Assembly: GCA_025350905.1 (NCBI GenBank)
Contig: JANXWY010000461.1
Coordinates: 1 to 43,105, forward strand
Reading direction: 5' to 3'
DNA from: Verrucomicrobiota bacterium
GTDB taxonomy: Bacteria; Verrucomicrobiota; Verrucomicrobiia; Limisphaerales; JADLHS01
Length of the DNA: 43,105 bases
Shown here: one piece after another, positions 26,604 to 34,965 of the stretch
How the letters are laid out: every line of letters starts with the position of its first letter
Position numbering within the stretch: position 1 is the stretch's first letter
The notes under the pieces: generated by a model
The model's input: only the letters and a program-made list of their open reading frames with translations
Databases searched by the model: none
What the model was told of the DNA's origin: nothing
Program-made: the position numbers and the translations under genes

Positions 26604-29252
26604 ATGTCTCGGAAAGATTCCTCGGAATCACAGCACGGTTGGGCGGATGTCATCGGCGTTGTCCTGCTGGCCACGGCGCTGGCGCTGGCGCTGGCGCAAT
26701 GGACTTTCGACAAGTACGACCTTGCTTATGTTCGTGTTCCGCCAAACAGTCCGCCGCATAACTTGATTGGACCGTTTGGCGCGCATTTCGCGCATTGGTT
26801 TTTCCTCGTCTTTGGCGTGACGGCCTACCTTGTGCCGCTGATTCTTGTGGCGTTCGGTCTGGCTTACCTTTTCAATTTTCTCGGCTATTTGCGGGCACGG
26901 ATCAAATGGTCGGTGCTCTGGACGTCGCTGTTACTCGTGTCGGTCACAGGATTGCTCCACATCGCCAGCGGGTGGAGTTTTCTCAGGAGTTTGTATGAGC
27001 ATATCCACGCCCAAAGCGCGGGCGGTATTCTCGGGTCGGTGACCTACGGACAAAATGACAAATATGAATGGGGCTTGAGTCTGGCCGGGGCCGTCGGCGC
27101 AACGATCATTTACACCGCACTTTGCTGCGTCAGCGTTCTGATCCTGACGAATTTCCGGCTCGGCGAATGGCTGCGGGCGTTGTTTGACGGCGAAACCAGG
27201 CCGGCGGCAGCCCCGAAGGCCGACCCCCAGGAAGCCGTGCTGGAGCGCAAGGCGCGGGAGTTGGAAAAGAAGAAGCGGGAACTGGAACAGGAAGTCGCCG
27301 CCGTCACCCGCTCGGGCCTCGGCCAGGATTTGAAACCGGTACCGGAACCGAACGTGCGCGACCTGAGCGTGCCGCAAGCGAAGGCCAAGAGCAGCAAGCG
27401 GCCCCCCGGCGAGCCCGAGAAAGAAATTGAACCGGCGGATGAAGTCATCGTTATTTCCCCCCGCGAATTCGGCGCCGCTTCGACGGCGGAGATTTTGCGC
27501 GGGCCCGCCGAGGCGGCCGCGAAGCCGGAGGACAAAAAATCTGACGAAGATGCCAAGAGCGAGGCCCCGCCGGAAGCGGATAAAAAGTCGTCCGAGGCGC
27601 AGGTCAACATTACTGGCCTCACGCCAACGCGACCCAAACTGAAGTCCAAGAAGCCCATTACCGTCGCGTCCACGCCCATCATCGGGAATTACCAGTTGCC
27701 CTCGATTGATTTTCTCCAGTTGCCCGACATGACGGTGAAACCCACCGAGTCGCGAGAGGAATTGCTCGCCAACGCGCGCCTCATGCAGCAGACGCTTGCG
27801 CAGTTCGACATCCCGGTGGAGTTGGGCGACATCACCAAAGGCCCGACGATTACGCGCTACGAATTGCATCCCGCTCCGGGCGTGAAGCTGGAACGCATTG
27901 CCGCGCTCTCCAATAATATCGCGGCCGCACTCAAGGCCGAACGCATCAACATCCTGGCCCCCGTGCCCGGCAAGAGCTCCGTCGGTGTCGAGGTGCCGAA
28001 CTCGATCAAGACCAAGGTCATCATGCGGGATCTGTTCGAATCCGACGAGTGGCGCAACACCAAGGCGCGGATTCCTGTCGCACTCGGCAAGGATGTTTAC
28101 GGTCACCCGATCATCGCCGACCTCGCCGAGATGCCGCACTGCCTGATCGCGGGCAGCACGGGTTCCGGCAAATCCGTTTGCATCAATGCCATCATCGCCT
28201 CGCTCCTCTACCGCTTCTCGCCGGATCAATTGCGGTTCGTGATGATTGATCCCAAGGTCGTCGAGTTGCAGCAGTACAACGCCCTGCCGCACCTCGTGGT
28301 GCCGGTTGTCACCGATCCCAAAAAGGTCATCCTCGCGCTGCGCTGGGTGGTGAACGAGATGGAAAAACGTTACCAGATTTTTGCCCGCGTCGGCGTGCGC
28401 AACATCGCCACGTTCAACGCCCGGCCGAAAAACAAGCCGTTGCCGGTGGCGGAACTGGAGTTGCCGCTGAAAGTGAAAAAGGAAAAAGTCGAGCCGGGCG
28501 CGGAAGGTTTCGCGGTGGAAGTGGACGAGGAAATTGTTGTGCCGCGCGAGGAAGACATCGTGATACCCGAAAAGCTCAGTTACATCGTGGTCATCATTGA
28601 CGAGCTGGCGGATCTGATGTTGGTCGCGCCGGCGGATGTGGAAATGGCCATCGCGCGCATCACGCAGATGGCGCGAGCCGCCGGCATCCATTGCATCGTG
28701 GCCACCCAGCGGCCGAGCGTGGACGTCATTACCGGCGTCATCAAGGCCAACATCCCGGCGCGCATTGCGTTTCAGGTCGCGGCCAAGGTGGATTCGCGGA
28801 CGATTCTCGACGCGATGGGGGCCGACAAGCTGCTCGGCAAAGGCGACATGCTCTATCTGCCGCCCGGCTCGGCGAAGTTGATTCGCATCCAGGGCGCGCT
28901 CGTCACCGACCACGAGATTCAAAGCGTGGTGGATTTCATCGCCAAGCAGGCGAAGCCCAGCTACGAAATGGAAATTCATCAACAACTTTCCAAACCCACG
29001 CCGAGTTACGGCGACGAGAGCGGCATCGATGAGGATGAGGAGATCATCCAACAGTGCATCGAAGTGATCCGCAGCGAACAGAAAGCCAGCGTGTCGCTGT
29101 TGCAACGGCGCCTCCGCCTGGGCTATGGCCGCGCGGCCCGCATCATGGACGAACTCGAGAACCGGGGCCTGGTCGGCCCGAGCAAGGGCGCCGAACCGCG
29201 GGACATCCTGATTGATCTCGACGTCGCGCCGCAGCCGGAAGCCACGCCGTAG
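26604..29252 (+). CDS. ftsK: DNA translocase FtsK/SpoIIIE
   Basis: FtsK is a septum-anchored, ATP-driven DNA pump that clears chromosome termini during cell division. The 882-residue protein has hydrophobic N-terminal membrane segments (about residues 11-35, 60-90, 95-120 and 165-185). A charged Lys/Glu/Pro linker follows (about 195-350), then the alpha/beta motor with Walker A GSTGSGKS near residue 517 and Walker B VVIIDELADLM near 661. TQRPSVDVITGVIKANIPARI belongs to the motor's conserved core. The C-terminal gamma winged helix (IEVIRSEQKASVSLLQRRLRLGYGRAARIMDELE), which reads KOPS-type polarity sites, is present. Between the Walker motifs it carries an acidic insertion (about 615-655, KVKKEKVEPGAEGF and following). 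The ATG at 26604 is chosen over the frame start at 26556 because a promoter ends 6 nt before it. Confidence 0.96.
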   Translation: MSRKDSSESQHGWADVIGVVLLATALALALAQWTFDKYDLAYVRVPPNSPPHNLIGPFGAHFAHWFFLVFGVTAYLVPLILVAFGLAYLFNFLGYLRARIKWSVLWTSLLLVSVTGLLHIASGWSFLRSLYEHIHAQSAGGILGSVTYGQNDKYEWGLSLAGAVGATIIYTALCCVSVLILTNFRLGEWLRALFDGETRPAAAPKADPQEAVLERKARELEKKKRELEQEVAAVTRSGLGQDLKPVPEPNVRDLSVPQAKAKSSKRPPGEPEKEIEPADEVIVISPREFGAASTAEILRGPAEAAAKPEDKKSDEDAKSEAPPEADKKSSEAQVNITGLTPTRPKLKSKKPITVASTPIIGNYQLPSIDFLQLPDMTVKPTESREELLANARLMQQTLAQFDIPVELGDITKGPTITRYELHPAPGVKLERIAALSNNIAAALKAERINILAPVPGKSSVGVEVPNSIKTKVIMRDLFESDEWRNTKARIPVALGKDVYGHPIIADLAEMPHCLIAGSTGSGKSVCINAIIASLLYRFSPDQLRFVMIDPKVVELQQYNALPHLVVPVVTDPKKVILALRWVVNEMEKRYQIFARVGVRNIATFNARPKNKPLPVAELELPLKVKKEKVEPGAEGFAVEVDEEIVVPREEDIVIPEKLSYIVVIIDELADLMLVAPADVEMAIARITQMARAAGIHCIVATQRPSVDVITGVIKANIPARIAFQVAAKVDSRTILDAMGADKLLGKGDMLYLPPGSAKLIRIQGALVTDHEIQSVVDFIAKQAKPSYEMEIHQQLSKPTPSYGDESGIDEDEEIIQQCIEVIRSEQKASVSLLQRRLRLGYGRAARIMDELENRGLVGPSKGAEPRDILIDLDVAPQPEATP

Positions 29253-29265
29253 GGTGGCGCCCCGC

Positions 29266-30447
29266 TCAGCGCGGGAGCGCCCGGGCGGCGGCGTAGGCCG
29301 CGAGAAATTTCTGCGCCATCAACTCCGGGGCCAGATACGCCCGCATCTGGGCGAGGGTTTCCGGCGCCACCTGCCCCTGGCGAAACAGCGGATGCGCACA
29401 GGCGGCGCGGAGCGCCCGCCCGAATTCTTCCAGATCGCCAGCTGGAGCTAACACACCATTCTTCCCCGGGATCACGTAATCGGGAATGCCCCCGACGGTC
29501 GCCGCCACGACCGGGACGCCGGCCACGACGGCTTCCTTGACGGCGTTCGGACTGTTATCGGCCCGGGTCGGCATGAGTAACAACGTCGCAGTTTCGAGTT
29601 CGGCGGCGACTTCGTGAGGGAGCAAATGCTGCTTGAACTCGGTGCGGCGCCAGGTGCGTTCGGAGACCGTGGGGCGGAGCGACTCGATGAGTTGCCGGGA
29701 AGCGTCGGTAATGATCTTGAGTTTGAAATCAAGCTCCGAAGCCAGCCGGTCGAGCGCCGCGAACAACAAGTCCGTTCCTTTCAACCGGGTCAGGCTGCCG
29801 ATGCTGACGAACTCGAAGGGTTGGCTCGACGGCCGACGGCACACTCGGCCAAATACGGGGTGGGGAGCGTGTTCGACCTGAAACACTTTAGGTCTTGGAA
29901 AATGGTTTCCCAAAAACTGCACGGCGAAATGGGATTCCGCTGTAACCACCCGGGCGCGCTGAAGACTGATCCGCTCCACGCCTTCGATGAAACGGACATA
30001 AGGGCTGAGTTTGACGTGCTGTTTAAGCCAGGCGAACAAGCCTTGAATCGTCATCACGTAGGGATAGGCCAGGCGGGAAGCAATCAGGCCGGCCCCCTTC
30101 TCACTCCCCCAGGCATGCACCAAGTCCGGCTGGATTTGCGCGCAAAGCCGGCGGATCCGCAGGGTGTCGAGCCAGAAGCACGACGCCACCCGTAACTTCG
30201 GAGAGGCCTTGAGCACATGGAACGTGACGCCCTGACGGCGGAAAGAAAAATCTGCGGCCAGCTGCCCGCGAAACAGGATGACATGGCAACGCAAGGCGGG
30301 ATTCTTTTCCAACTCCGCCAAGAGGACCATCTGCCACGTGGCCGGATTGCGCCGTTCAAGCTTTTGCAGTTGAGCCGGAAGGTCCGACAGCCACTCAATC
30401 GGGAAATCGGAAATCCAAGCGATGGTTAAAGGTGTGTTGGCGGCCAT
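29266..30447 (-). CDS. GT4-like glycosyltransferase (paralogue 1)
   Basis: The 393-residue protein has the two-domain GT-B layout of GT4 retaining glycosyltransferases. The N-terminal half shows PDLVHAWGSEKGAGLIASRL and a helix with VERISLQRARVVTAES. The C-terminal half shows FVSIGSLTRLKGTDLLFAAL (donor-site strand) and the E-x7-E-type block SPNAVKEAVVAGVPVVAATVGGIPDYV. The sugar and acceptor are unknown; the location beside lpxK-waaF and another GT, a methyltransferase and an acyltransferase suggests LPS or other surface polysaccharide. It is clearly paralogous to the gene at 30596-31774, roughly two-thirds identical by eye over the N-terminal half. It converges on ftsK with only 13 bp between the stops. 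The ATG at 30447 begins MAANTPLTIAWISDFP, matching the paralogue. Confidence 0.88.
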   Translation of the reverse strand: MAANTPLTIAWISDFPIEWLSDLPAQLQKLERRNPATWQMVLLAELEKNPALRCHVILFRGQLAADFSFRRQGVTFHVLKASPKLRVASCFWLDTLRIRRLCAQIQPDLVHAWGSEKGAGLIASRLAYPYVMTIQGLFAWLKQHVKLSPYVRFIEGVERISLQRARVVTAESHFAVQFLGNHFPRPKVFQVEHAPHPVFGRVCRRPSSQPFEFVSIGSLTRLKGTDLLFAALDRLASELDFKLKIITDASRQLIESLRPTVSERTWRRTEFKQHLLPHEVAAELETATLLLMPTRADNSPNAVKEAVVAGVPVVAATVGGIPDYVIPGKNGVLAPAGDLEEFGRALRAACAHPLFRQGQVAPETLAQMRAYLAPELMAQKFLAAYAAARALPR

Positions 30448-30595
30448 GAATACTTAGCTGCCGCTTTATCGGCGCGCACAAATTGGAAACCGAACCGGAG
30501 GGTGTAAAGGTAATTTCGCAACCGACCCGGCGGGCGGACCTGCCGCATTCTCCCAATCCACCCGTGCCGCCCGCGGCGCGGAACACAGCCGGAGT
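30448..30595 (-). promoter_or_regulatory. Upstream region of glycosyltransferase 1, partly duplicated upstream of glycosyltransferase 2
   Basis: On the minus strand the block around 30515-30469 contains AAATTACCTTTAC followed by CCAATTTGTGCGCGCC. The related block upstream of the paralogue (about 31846-31801) contains AAATAAACTTTAC followed by CCATTTTGTCCGCGCC. The shared parts lie at similar distances from the two start codons (23 nt and 29 nt). The duplication therefore carried regulatory sequence, though I cannot name the binding factor. Confidence 0.5.
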
Positions 30596-31774
30596 TCAGC
30601 GCGGCATCGACAAGGCCGTGGCGTACGCCGCGAGAAAATTTTTCGCCATCAATTCCGGGGACAGATATTCCCGTTGCACGGCCAGCGTGGCCGGATCCAC
30701 CCGACCGCAACCAAACAAGGGATGGGCGCAAGCGGCCTGGATCGATTGGATGAACGCCTCCAAATCCCCCGGCGGAAACAAGAGCCCGTTTTTTCCCGGC
30801 ACCACATAGTCGGGAATTCCGCCCACGGCGGCCGCGACGACCGGCAGGCCGGCGACGACCGCTTCCTTCACGGCGTTCGGACTGGTATCCGCGCGCGTCG
30901 GCATCAGCAACATCGTCGGCGTCTCCAGTTCGACGGCGACCTCGTGCGGCAACAAGTGATGTTTGAACTCGACCCGTTCCCAGGTTTGCGCGGACACCGA
31001 ACGGCGCAGCGACTCGATGTATTCCGACGACGGCCCGGAGATGACCTTGAGCCGAAAATCCAGTTGGGGCGACAAGCGATCCAGCGCCGCGAAAATCATA
31101 TCGGTGCCTTTGCGATGCCCCAACCAGCCTACGGTGAGGAACTGAATCGGCGCCGTTTGAGGCCGGCGCACGAGGTGGCGAAAAACCCCGTTCGGGGCGT
31201 GTTCGGCCTGGTGAATTTTCGGACCCGGGAAATTCTCGGCGAGAAACTGGACGGCGAAGTTGGACTCCGTGGTCACCACCCGCGCCCGCTTGAGACTGAT
31301 GCGCTCGACCATGGCAACGAACCGATCGTACGGCGCGAGCTCGATTTTTTGCTGGTACCAGGTAAACAACCCCTGAATCGTCATGACGTACGGCCAGCGC
31401 AACCGCGAGGCGATCAAAGCGGCGCCCTTCTCGCTGCCCCAGGCGTGCACCAAATCCGGCTGCAGGCGCTGGCACACGCGCCGGATCCGCAACGTGTCCA
31501 ACCAGAAGTAGGTTGCCAACCGCAGTTTCCCCTTCGCTTTCAAGACATGAAAGGTCGTGCCGTTGCGCACAAAGGAAAAGTCCTGCGCAATGGGGCCGCG
31601 CAAGACAATCACGTGCGTCCGGATCGCCGGATTTTTTTCGAATTCGGCCAGCAAGACCATTTGCCAGGTCGCGGGTGGCCGCCGCGGCAGGGCCCGCACG
31701 GTTTCGGGAATATCCGGCAACCACTCAATCGGGAAATCGGAAATCCAGGCGACGGTGAGCGGGGGGGTCAACAC
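30596..31774 (-). CDS. GT4-like glycosyltransferase (paralogue 2)
   Basis: This paralogue has about 392 residues and the same GT-B architecture as its neighbour: PDLVHAWGSEKGAALIASRL, VERISLKRARVVTTES, FLTVGWLGHRKGTDMIFAAL and SPNAVKEAVVAGLPVVAAAVGGIPDYV. Differences cluster in the N-terminal acceptor-binding half (DRFVAMVERIS, TWYQQKIELAPY), so the two copies may add the same kind of sugar to different acceptors. The frame extends to a TTG at 31801. I prefer the GTG at 31774, because alignment with the paralogue puts VLTPPLTVAWISDFP opposite MAANTPLTIAWISDFP, and the bases from 31775 to 31801 align with the paralogue's untranslated leader. The intergenic gap to the paralogue is 148 bp; a separate promoter for each is likely. 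Confidence 0.87.
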   Translation of the reverse strand: MLTPPLTVAWISDFPIEWLPDIPETVRALPRRPPATWQMVLLAEFEKNPAIRTHVIVLRGPIAQDFSFVRNGTTFHVLKAKGKLRLATYFWLDTLRIRRVCQRLQPDLVHAWGSEKGAALIASRLRWPYVMTIQGLFTWYQQKIELAPYDRFVAMVERISLKRARVVTTESNFAVQFLAENFPGPKIHQAEHAPNGVFRHLVRRPQTAPIQFLTVGWLGHRKGTDMIFAALDRLSPQLDFRLKVISGPSSEYIESLRRSVSAQTWERVEFKHHLLPHEVAVELETPTMLLMPTRADTSPNAVKEAVVAGLPVVAAAVGGIPDYVVPGKNGLLFPPGDLEAFIQSIQAACAHPLFGCGRVDPATLAVQREYLSPELMAKNFLAAYATALSMPR

Positions 31775-31920
31775 AGTGAGATCTCGCAGTCGTTTTCGCA
31801 AAGGGCGCGGACAAAATGGTGAGCGACCCAGACAGAGTAAAGTTTATTTGGCGGCCCCAAGAGCCCGCGAAAGTCGGATCGCCTTCGCACGGTAGCTGAC
31901 CTCCCGCGTACCGCAGCCAA

Positions 31921-32098
31921 TGGGGTGCGACTGGAAGTGGCGGTCCGTGTGGTAGAACGGCTCGCGCTGCGAGCCGTCGTGCCGCGTCCAGCGGCACGTC
32001 CGAGTCACCGCACGTTCCGCCCGCTCGGCGCGGGCGGAGTGTTCGCAGTGCGAACACTCCTACCACCCGGGTTGACCGCCACTTCTGGTCGCACCCCA
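31921..32098. repeat. Composite multi-hairpin element (BIME/REP-like)
   Basis: Outer arms 31921-31945 and 32074-32098 pair at 23 of 25 positions, and both mismatches would be G-U in RNA. Inside, GTGGTAG (31949-31955) pairs with CTACCAC (32060-32066). Between these lie four hairpins: 31957-31977 (9 bp, 3-nt loop), 31978-31998 (8 bp, 5-nt loop), 32016-32038 (9 bp, 5-nt loop) and 32038-32058 (9 bp, 3-nt loop). The two halves are themselves related copies in opposite orientation. It occupies the divergent intergenic region between glycosyltransferase 2 and the methyltransferase. Confidence 0.85.
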
Positions 32099-32112
32099 GC
32101 CAATGCCGTCGG

Positions 32113-32141
32113 TGGACAAACCCGCCCGCGCCCGTCATGCT
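32113..32141 (+). promoter_or_regulatory. Putative promoter of the methyltransferase gene
   Basis: TGGACA (32113-32118), a 17-nt spacer and CATGCT (32136-32141) end 6 nt before the GTG at 32148. The boxes are weak, but the position matches the promoters of ftsK and the LON-domain gene. Confidence 0.35.
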
Positions 32142-32147
32142 GGCGGC

Positions 32148-32963
32148 GTGAACAAGCTGAATTTCGGATGTGGCCACCGCTACGCTCCCGGCTGGGTGAA
32201 CATTGATTTTCACTCGGAACACCCCGAGGTGCTTCGGGTGAACCTGCTGCGCCGACTGCCCTTCGCGGACAACGCCTTCGAGGTCGTTTACAGCAGTCAC
32301 GTCCTCGAGCATTTTGCCCCGGCGACCGCGGAAGGCTTGCTTCGTGAGTGTCACCGGGTGCTGAAGCCGGGCGGCATCCTGCGGACGGTGCTGCCGGACT
32401 TGGAGAGCGCCTGCCGGGAATACGTACGCCTGCTCGACGAGGTCCAGACCTCGGAGGCGGCGCGGCGACGTTACGAGTGGATCATCTTGGAATTGCTGGA
32501 CCAACTGACTCGCACCCAACCCTCCGGCTTGATCGGAGCCTACCGGGAAAAACTCCTGGCCGCCAACGATCAGGAAATGATTGCCTACGTCCAGTCCCGA
32601 ACCGACACGATCCCGTGGACTTCGCCCGCTCCGGCCACGCTGGCCAATCGCGTCCAGTCCCTCACCTGGAACAAACTCCGCACCAAACTGGTCTACGGTT
32701 ACGTTGGTTTGGTGAAACGCCTGCTGCCGCCGGGTCTGCGCGCAACGCTGATGGATGACACTCGCATTGGGGAGAAGCACAAGTGGATGTATGACCGGCA
32801 CGGGCTCTCGGGGCTGCTGCACCGCTGCGGCTTCGACCAGATTGTCTTCCTGTCGGCCGCGGAATCCCAGATCCCCGAATTTGCGAGCGACCACCTCGAC
32901 ACGGAAGCGGATGGGCGACCGTACAAGCCCGGCTCCCTTTTCTCCGAAGCGCGGAAGCGATGA
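32148..32963 (+). CDS. Class I SAM-dependent methyltransferase
   Basis: The 271-residue protein is a Rossmann-fold methyltransferase. Motif I is LNFGCGHRYAPGWVNIDFHS (residues about 4-23). Post-I and motif II follow with LPFADNAFEVVYSSHVLEHF, and motif III with LLRECHRVLKPGGILRTVLPDLE. The pattern resembles methyltransferases in polysaccharide clusters that modify sugars or nucleotide-sugar intermediates; the substrate is unknown. It has a long C-terminal extension (about 100-271). The frame is open from an ATG at 32103, only 4 bp after the composite hairpin, but family members start close to the K-L-N-F-G-C-G motif. The GTG at 32148 begins VNKLNFGCG and has promoter-like boxes 6 nt upstream, so I use it. 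Confidence 0.85.
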   Translation: MNKLNFGCGHRYAPGWVNIDFHSEHPEVLRVNLLRRLPFADNAFEVVYSSHVLEHFAPATAEGLLRECHRVLKPGGILRTVLPDLESACREYVRLLDEVQTSEAARRRYEWIILELLDQLTRTQPSGLIGAYREKLLAANDQEMIAYVQSRTDTIPWTSPAPATLANRVQSLTWNKLRTKLVYGYVGLVKRLLPPGLRATLMDDTRIGEKHKWMYDRHGLSGLLHRCGFDQIVFLSAAESQIPEFASDHLDTEADGRPYKPGSLFSEARKR

Positions 32964-33173
32964 AGCGGCCCGGCGGCAAAATGGTGGGCCGCTCTGGTTG
33001 CAATCCGCGCGGAGCTTGCAGGTGGATAGGGAGACACCGGAGTTAACTGCGCGAATAACGCGAACCAAGTCCGGAATCCTTCCAGAGCGAGAGCTGACTG
33101 TGCCCCCTCCTGCCAGGGGGAAGTCGCCGTTGCCAATTCCGCAATTCGCGCAACCCGAAGCCGGAATGTTGCA

Positions 33174-33329
33174 GTAGGACAGGCGTTGCGCCGGTCGTAA
33201 ACTAATAATCTCCGCCTTGAGGCGTGGTTCTTCGGTGGGCGGGTTGGAGTCACCAAAAGGTGCGTAGTAGCCTTGTGCAGATGGAGACAGGCGCGACGCC
33301 TGTCCTACGAATCACGGCGGAGCTCCGCC
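33174..33329. repeat. Pair of GTAGGA-type hairpins in inverted orientation, plus palindrome
   Basis: GTAGGACAGGCGTTGCGCC (33174-33192) and the reverse complement of 33290-33308 match at 18 of 19 positions. The second copy has a perfect 8-bp hairpin (33286-33293 with 33297-33304, 3-nt loop). A perfect 14-bp palindrome, GGCGGAGCTCCGCC, follows at 33316-33329. The element lies in the 390-bp gap between the convergent methyltransferase and acyltransferase genes, which otherwise shows no gene. Confidence 0.75.
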
Positions 33330-33353
33330 CAGTTTTCCACCACCGGGTTCCAG

Positions 33354-33968
33354 CTAAGGTTTAGTCAGGGGGACGACGCGGGCGGGACTGCCCACGACCC
33401 GGTGGTGGGCGGCAACGTCCTTGGTCACCACGGCCCCGGCGCCAACCACGACCCGGTCGCCGATGGTCACCCCTTTGAGAATGATGGCCCGCGCCCCGAT
33501 GAAGACGCCGCGGCCGATCGTGACCGGCTTCGGATTGTCCGGTGCCGCTTCGCCCCAGCTCCACTCGCCGATCGGAGCGTGAAAATCGTTGTCCACGATC
33601 ATGGCCCCGGCCCCGACAAAAGTTCCCTCCCCAATGTGAATCCGCAGGGCAGCGCACACGGAGTTGCCGCTCAGCCCCACGCCGCGACCGAGGCGAATCT
33701 CCGCGCCGGGCCGCAGCGTGCGCAACACCACCGGCTGGGAGCAGCCGAGCGGGTTGCTACGGAGCGAACTGTTGAGGCAGACGTCATCGGCCAGGACAAT
33801 GCGCGACCCGGGATGGCGATAGAGACAAGGGCGACCGTTGAGGATGAGTCGATCCCCCAACACCAAGCCCCGAAGCCGAGCTTCCGCGAGCCAACCGGCA
33901 TTCATCAGTCCCCGCGGGACCGCATTGACGCGACGCAGCAGCCGCCAAAGCAGGTTCTCACTTTCCAC
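33354..33968 (-). CDS. Hexapeptide-repeat (left-handed beta-helix) acyltransferase
   Basis: The roughly 204-residue protein carries isoleucine-patch hexapeptide repeats, which fold as a left-handed beta-helix and form trimers using acyl-CoA. The repeats run from about residue 55 to 195: [60 protein letters not shown], then [38 protein letters not shown]. The end VVGSPARVV is typical of sugar O-acetyltransferases such as WcaF-like enzymes. A His in VDNDFHAPI is the likely base. The acceptor is unknown, presumably a surface sugar. The frame reaches a TTG at 34007; I use the GTG at 33968, with a possible TTGCGC/AAACAT promoter ending 5 nt upstream. It converges with the methyltransferase gene. 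Confidence 0.85.
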   Translation of the reverse strand: MESENLLWRLLRRVNAVPRGLMNAGWLAEARLRGLVLGDRLILNGRPCLYRHPGSRIVLADDVCLNSSLRSNPLGCSQPVVLRTLRPGAEIRLGRGVGLSGNSVCAALRIHIGEGTFVGAGAMIVDNDFHAPIGEWSWGEAAPDNPKPVTIGRGVFIGARAIILKGVTIGDRVVVGAGAVVTKDVAAHHRVVGSPARVVPLTKP

Positions 33969-34042
33969 GTGCAATGTTTGCGGGCGCGGACGCGGACGCG
34001 CAAGCAAGAAGCATTATTTTGGTTGGCCATTTCCCGGACTTC

Positions 34043-34113
34043 GTAGTCGCCGACGGGAGGAGGCGGACGGACTCGCGCCGCCAGAAGTCCGACTCCTCCC
34101 GGTGGCGGCTATC
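34043..34113. repeat. REP-like inverted repeat, GTAGYCGCCGACG family
   Basis: Arms at 34049-34068 and 34087-34106 are imperfect inverted repeats. The left arm begins GTAGTCGCCGACGGGAGGAG and matches 26381-26402 at 19 of 22 positions. The right arm reads similarly on the opposite strand (GATAGCCGCCACC...). A small inner stem GGACT/AGTCC is also possible. It lies between the divergent acyltransferase and LON-domain genes. Confidence 0.6.
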
Positions 34114-34222
34114 GTCGGTAAAGGTTTCCTGCGCGGTGTGACATCTCCAAGTTTGCTCGCTTCATCGCCCTCTTGCGATCCCAAGCCCGGGCGTTCCGAC
34201 CGAACGGAGTCGTGCTGTAAGC

Positions 34223-34250
34223 TTGCGCCCGCGCGCCCGTCTCCTAAATT
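34223..34250 (+). promoter_or_regulatory. Putative promoter of the LON-domain gene
   Basis: TTGCGC (34223-34228), a 16-nt spacer and TAAATT (34245-34250) end exactly 6 nt before the ATG at 34257. This predicts a leaderless or near-leaderless mRNA. Confidence 0.5.
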
Positions 34251-34256
34251 GTCCGC

Positions 34257-34943
34257 ATGGATTTGCCGAGCGAAGTACCCGTGATGACGCTGCCCAACGC
34301 CACGTTGTTCCCCCAGGCGTTGTTACCGCTTTATATCTTCGAGTCGCGCTACCGGCAGATGCTCGCCGACGCACTGCATTCCAACCGCCTGCTCTCGGTC
34401 GCCATGCGGCGGCCGGGCAGCACGCGCGAAACCCCGACGGAAGTCGCCGGCCTCGGCTTGATCCGCGTCTCGGTCGCCCACAAGGACGGCACGTCGCATC
34501 TGATCCTGCAAGGCTTGACCCGCGTGAAGTTGGAGCAGGCCGTGCGCTATCGGCCGTATCGCATCCATCGCATCACGCCGTTGCCGACCCCGCCGTGCGA
34601 CTCCCCCACGGCCGACGCCCTGCTGGTGACCGTCCGGGAACTCCTCAAGGAACGCGTGCAGTTGGGCATGCCCTTTCCTTTCCCGCTCGTCTCTCATCAA
34701 CAGCCCGGCGCGCCTGGCAAATCGCCGCCCGCGTTTTCCGCCAAGGAAGTCATCGGCTATCTCGATTCCATCACCGACCCGGAACAGGCGGCGGATCTGG
34801 TGTCGTGCGCCGTGTTGGCGGGCGGGGAAGATCGCCAGGCCATCATGGAGGCCCTGGACGTGGAGACCCGGCTCCGGCGACTCGCCCAGTTTTTATTGCG
34901 CGACATCAAAGGCCATCCGAAGAAGAAACGCGGCCCGAAGTAA
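34257..34943 (+). CDS. LON substrate-binding-domain protein (stand-alone)
   Basis: The 228-residue protein corresponds to the N-terminal LON domain of Lon protease without the ATPase and peptidase parts. Typical features are VPVMTLPNATLFPQALLPLYIFESRYRQML at the front, the beta-rich middle GLGLIRVSVAHKDGTSHLILQGLTRVKL, and a helical end (EVIGYLDSITDPEQAADLVSC, then LLRDIKGHPKKKRGPK, strongly basic). In the family this domain is thought to bind substrates or partner proteins; the job of stand-alone versions is not settled. The ATG at 34257 is supported by the promoter 6 nt upstream. The next gene starts 62 bp downstream and has its own promoter-like boxes. Confidence 0.9.
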   Translation: MDLPSEVPVMTLPNATLFPQALLPLYIFESRYRQMLADALHSNRLLSVAMRRPGSTRETPTEVAGLGLIRVSVAHKDGTSHLILQGLTRVKLEQAVRYRPYRIHRITPLPTPPCDSPTADALLVTVRELLKERVQLGMPFPFPLVSHQQPGAPGKSPPAFSAKEVIGYLDSITDPEQAADLVSCAVLAGGEDRQAIMEALDVETRLRRLAQFLLRDIKGHPKKKRGPK

Positions 34944-34965
34944 GAAGCCCGGCACCGCAACCGCT

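Noticed and set aside
26931-29105. 724-codon minus-strand frame
   Set aside because: Lies opposite ftsK; the His/Asp/Gln-rich pattern is the reverse reading of FtsK codons.
29253-29265. Possible bidirectional terminator between ftsK and glycosyltransferase 1
   Set aside because: A short GC-rich stem (CCCGC/GCGGG) can be drawn but there is no T-run on either strand.
30674-31822. 382-codon plus-strand frame
   Set aside because: Antisense to glycosyltransferase 2; the similar antisense frame opposite paralogue 1 only reflects the duplication.
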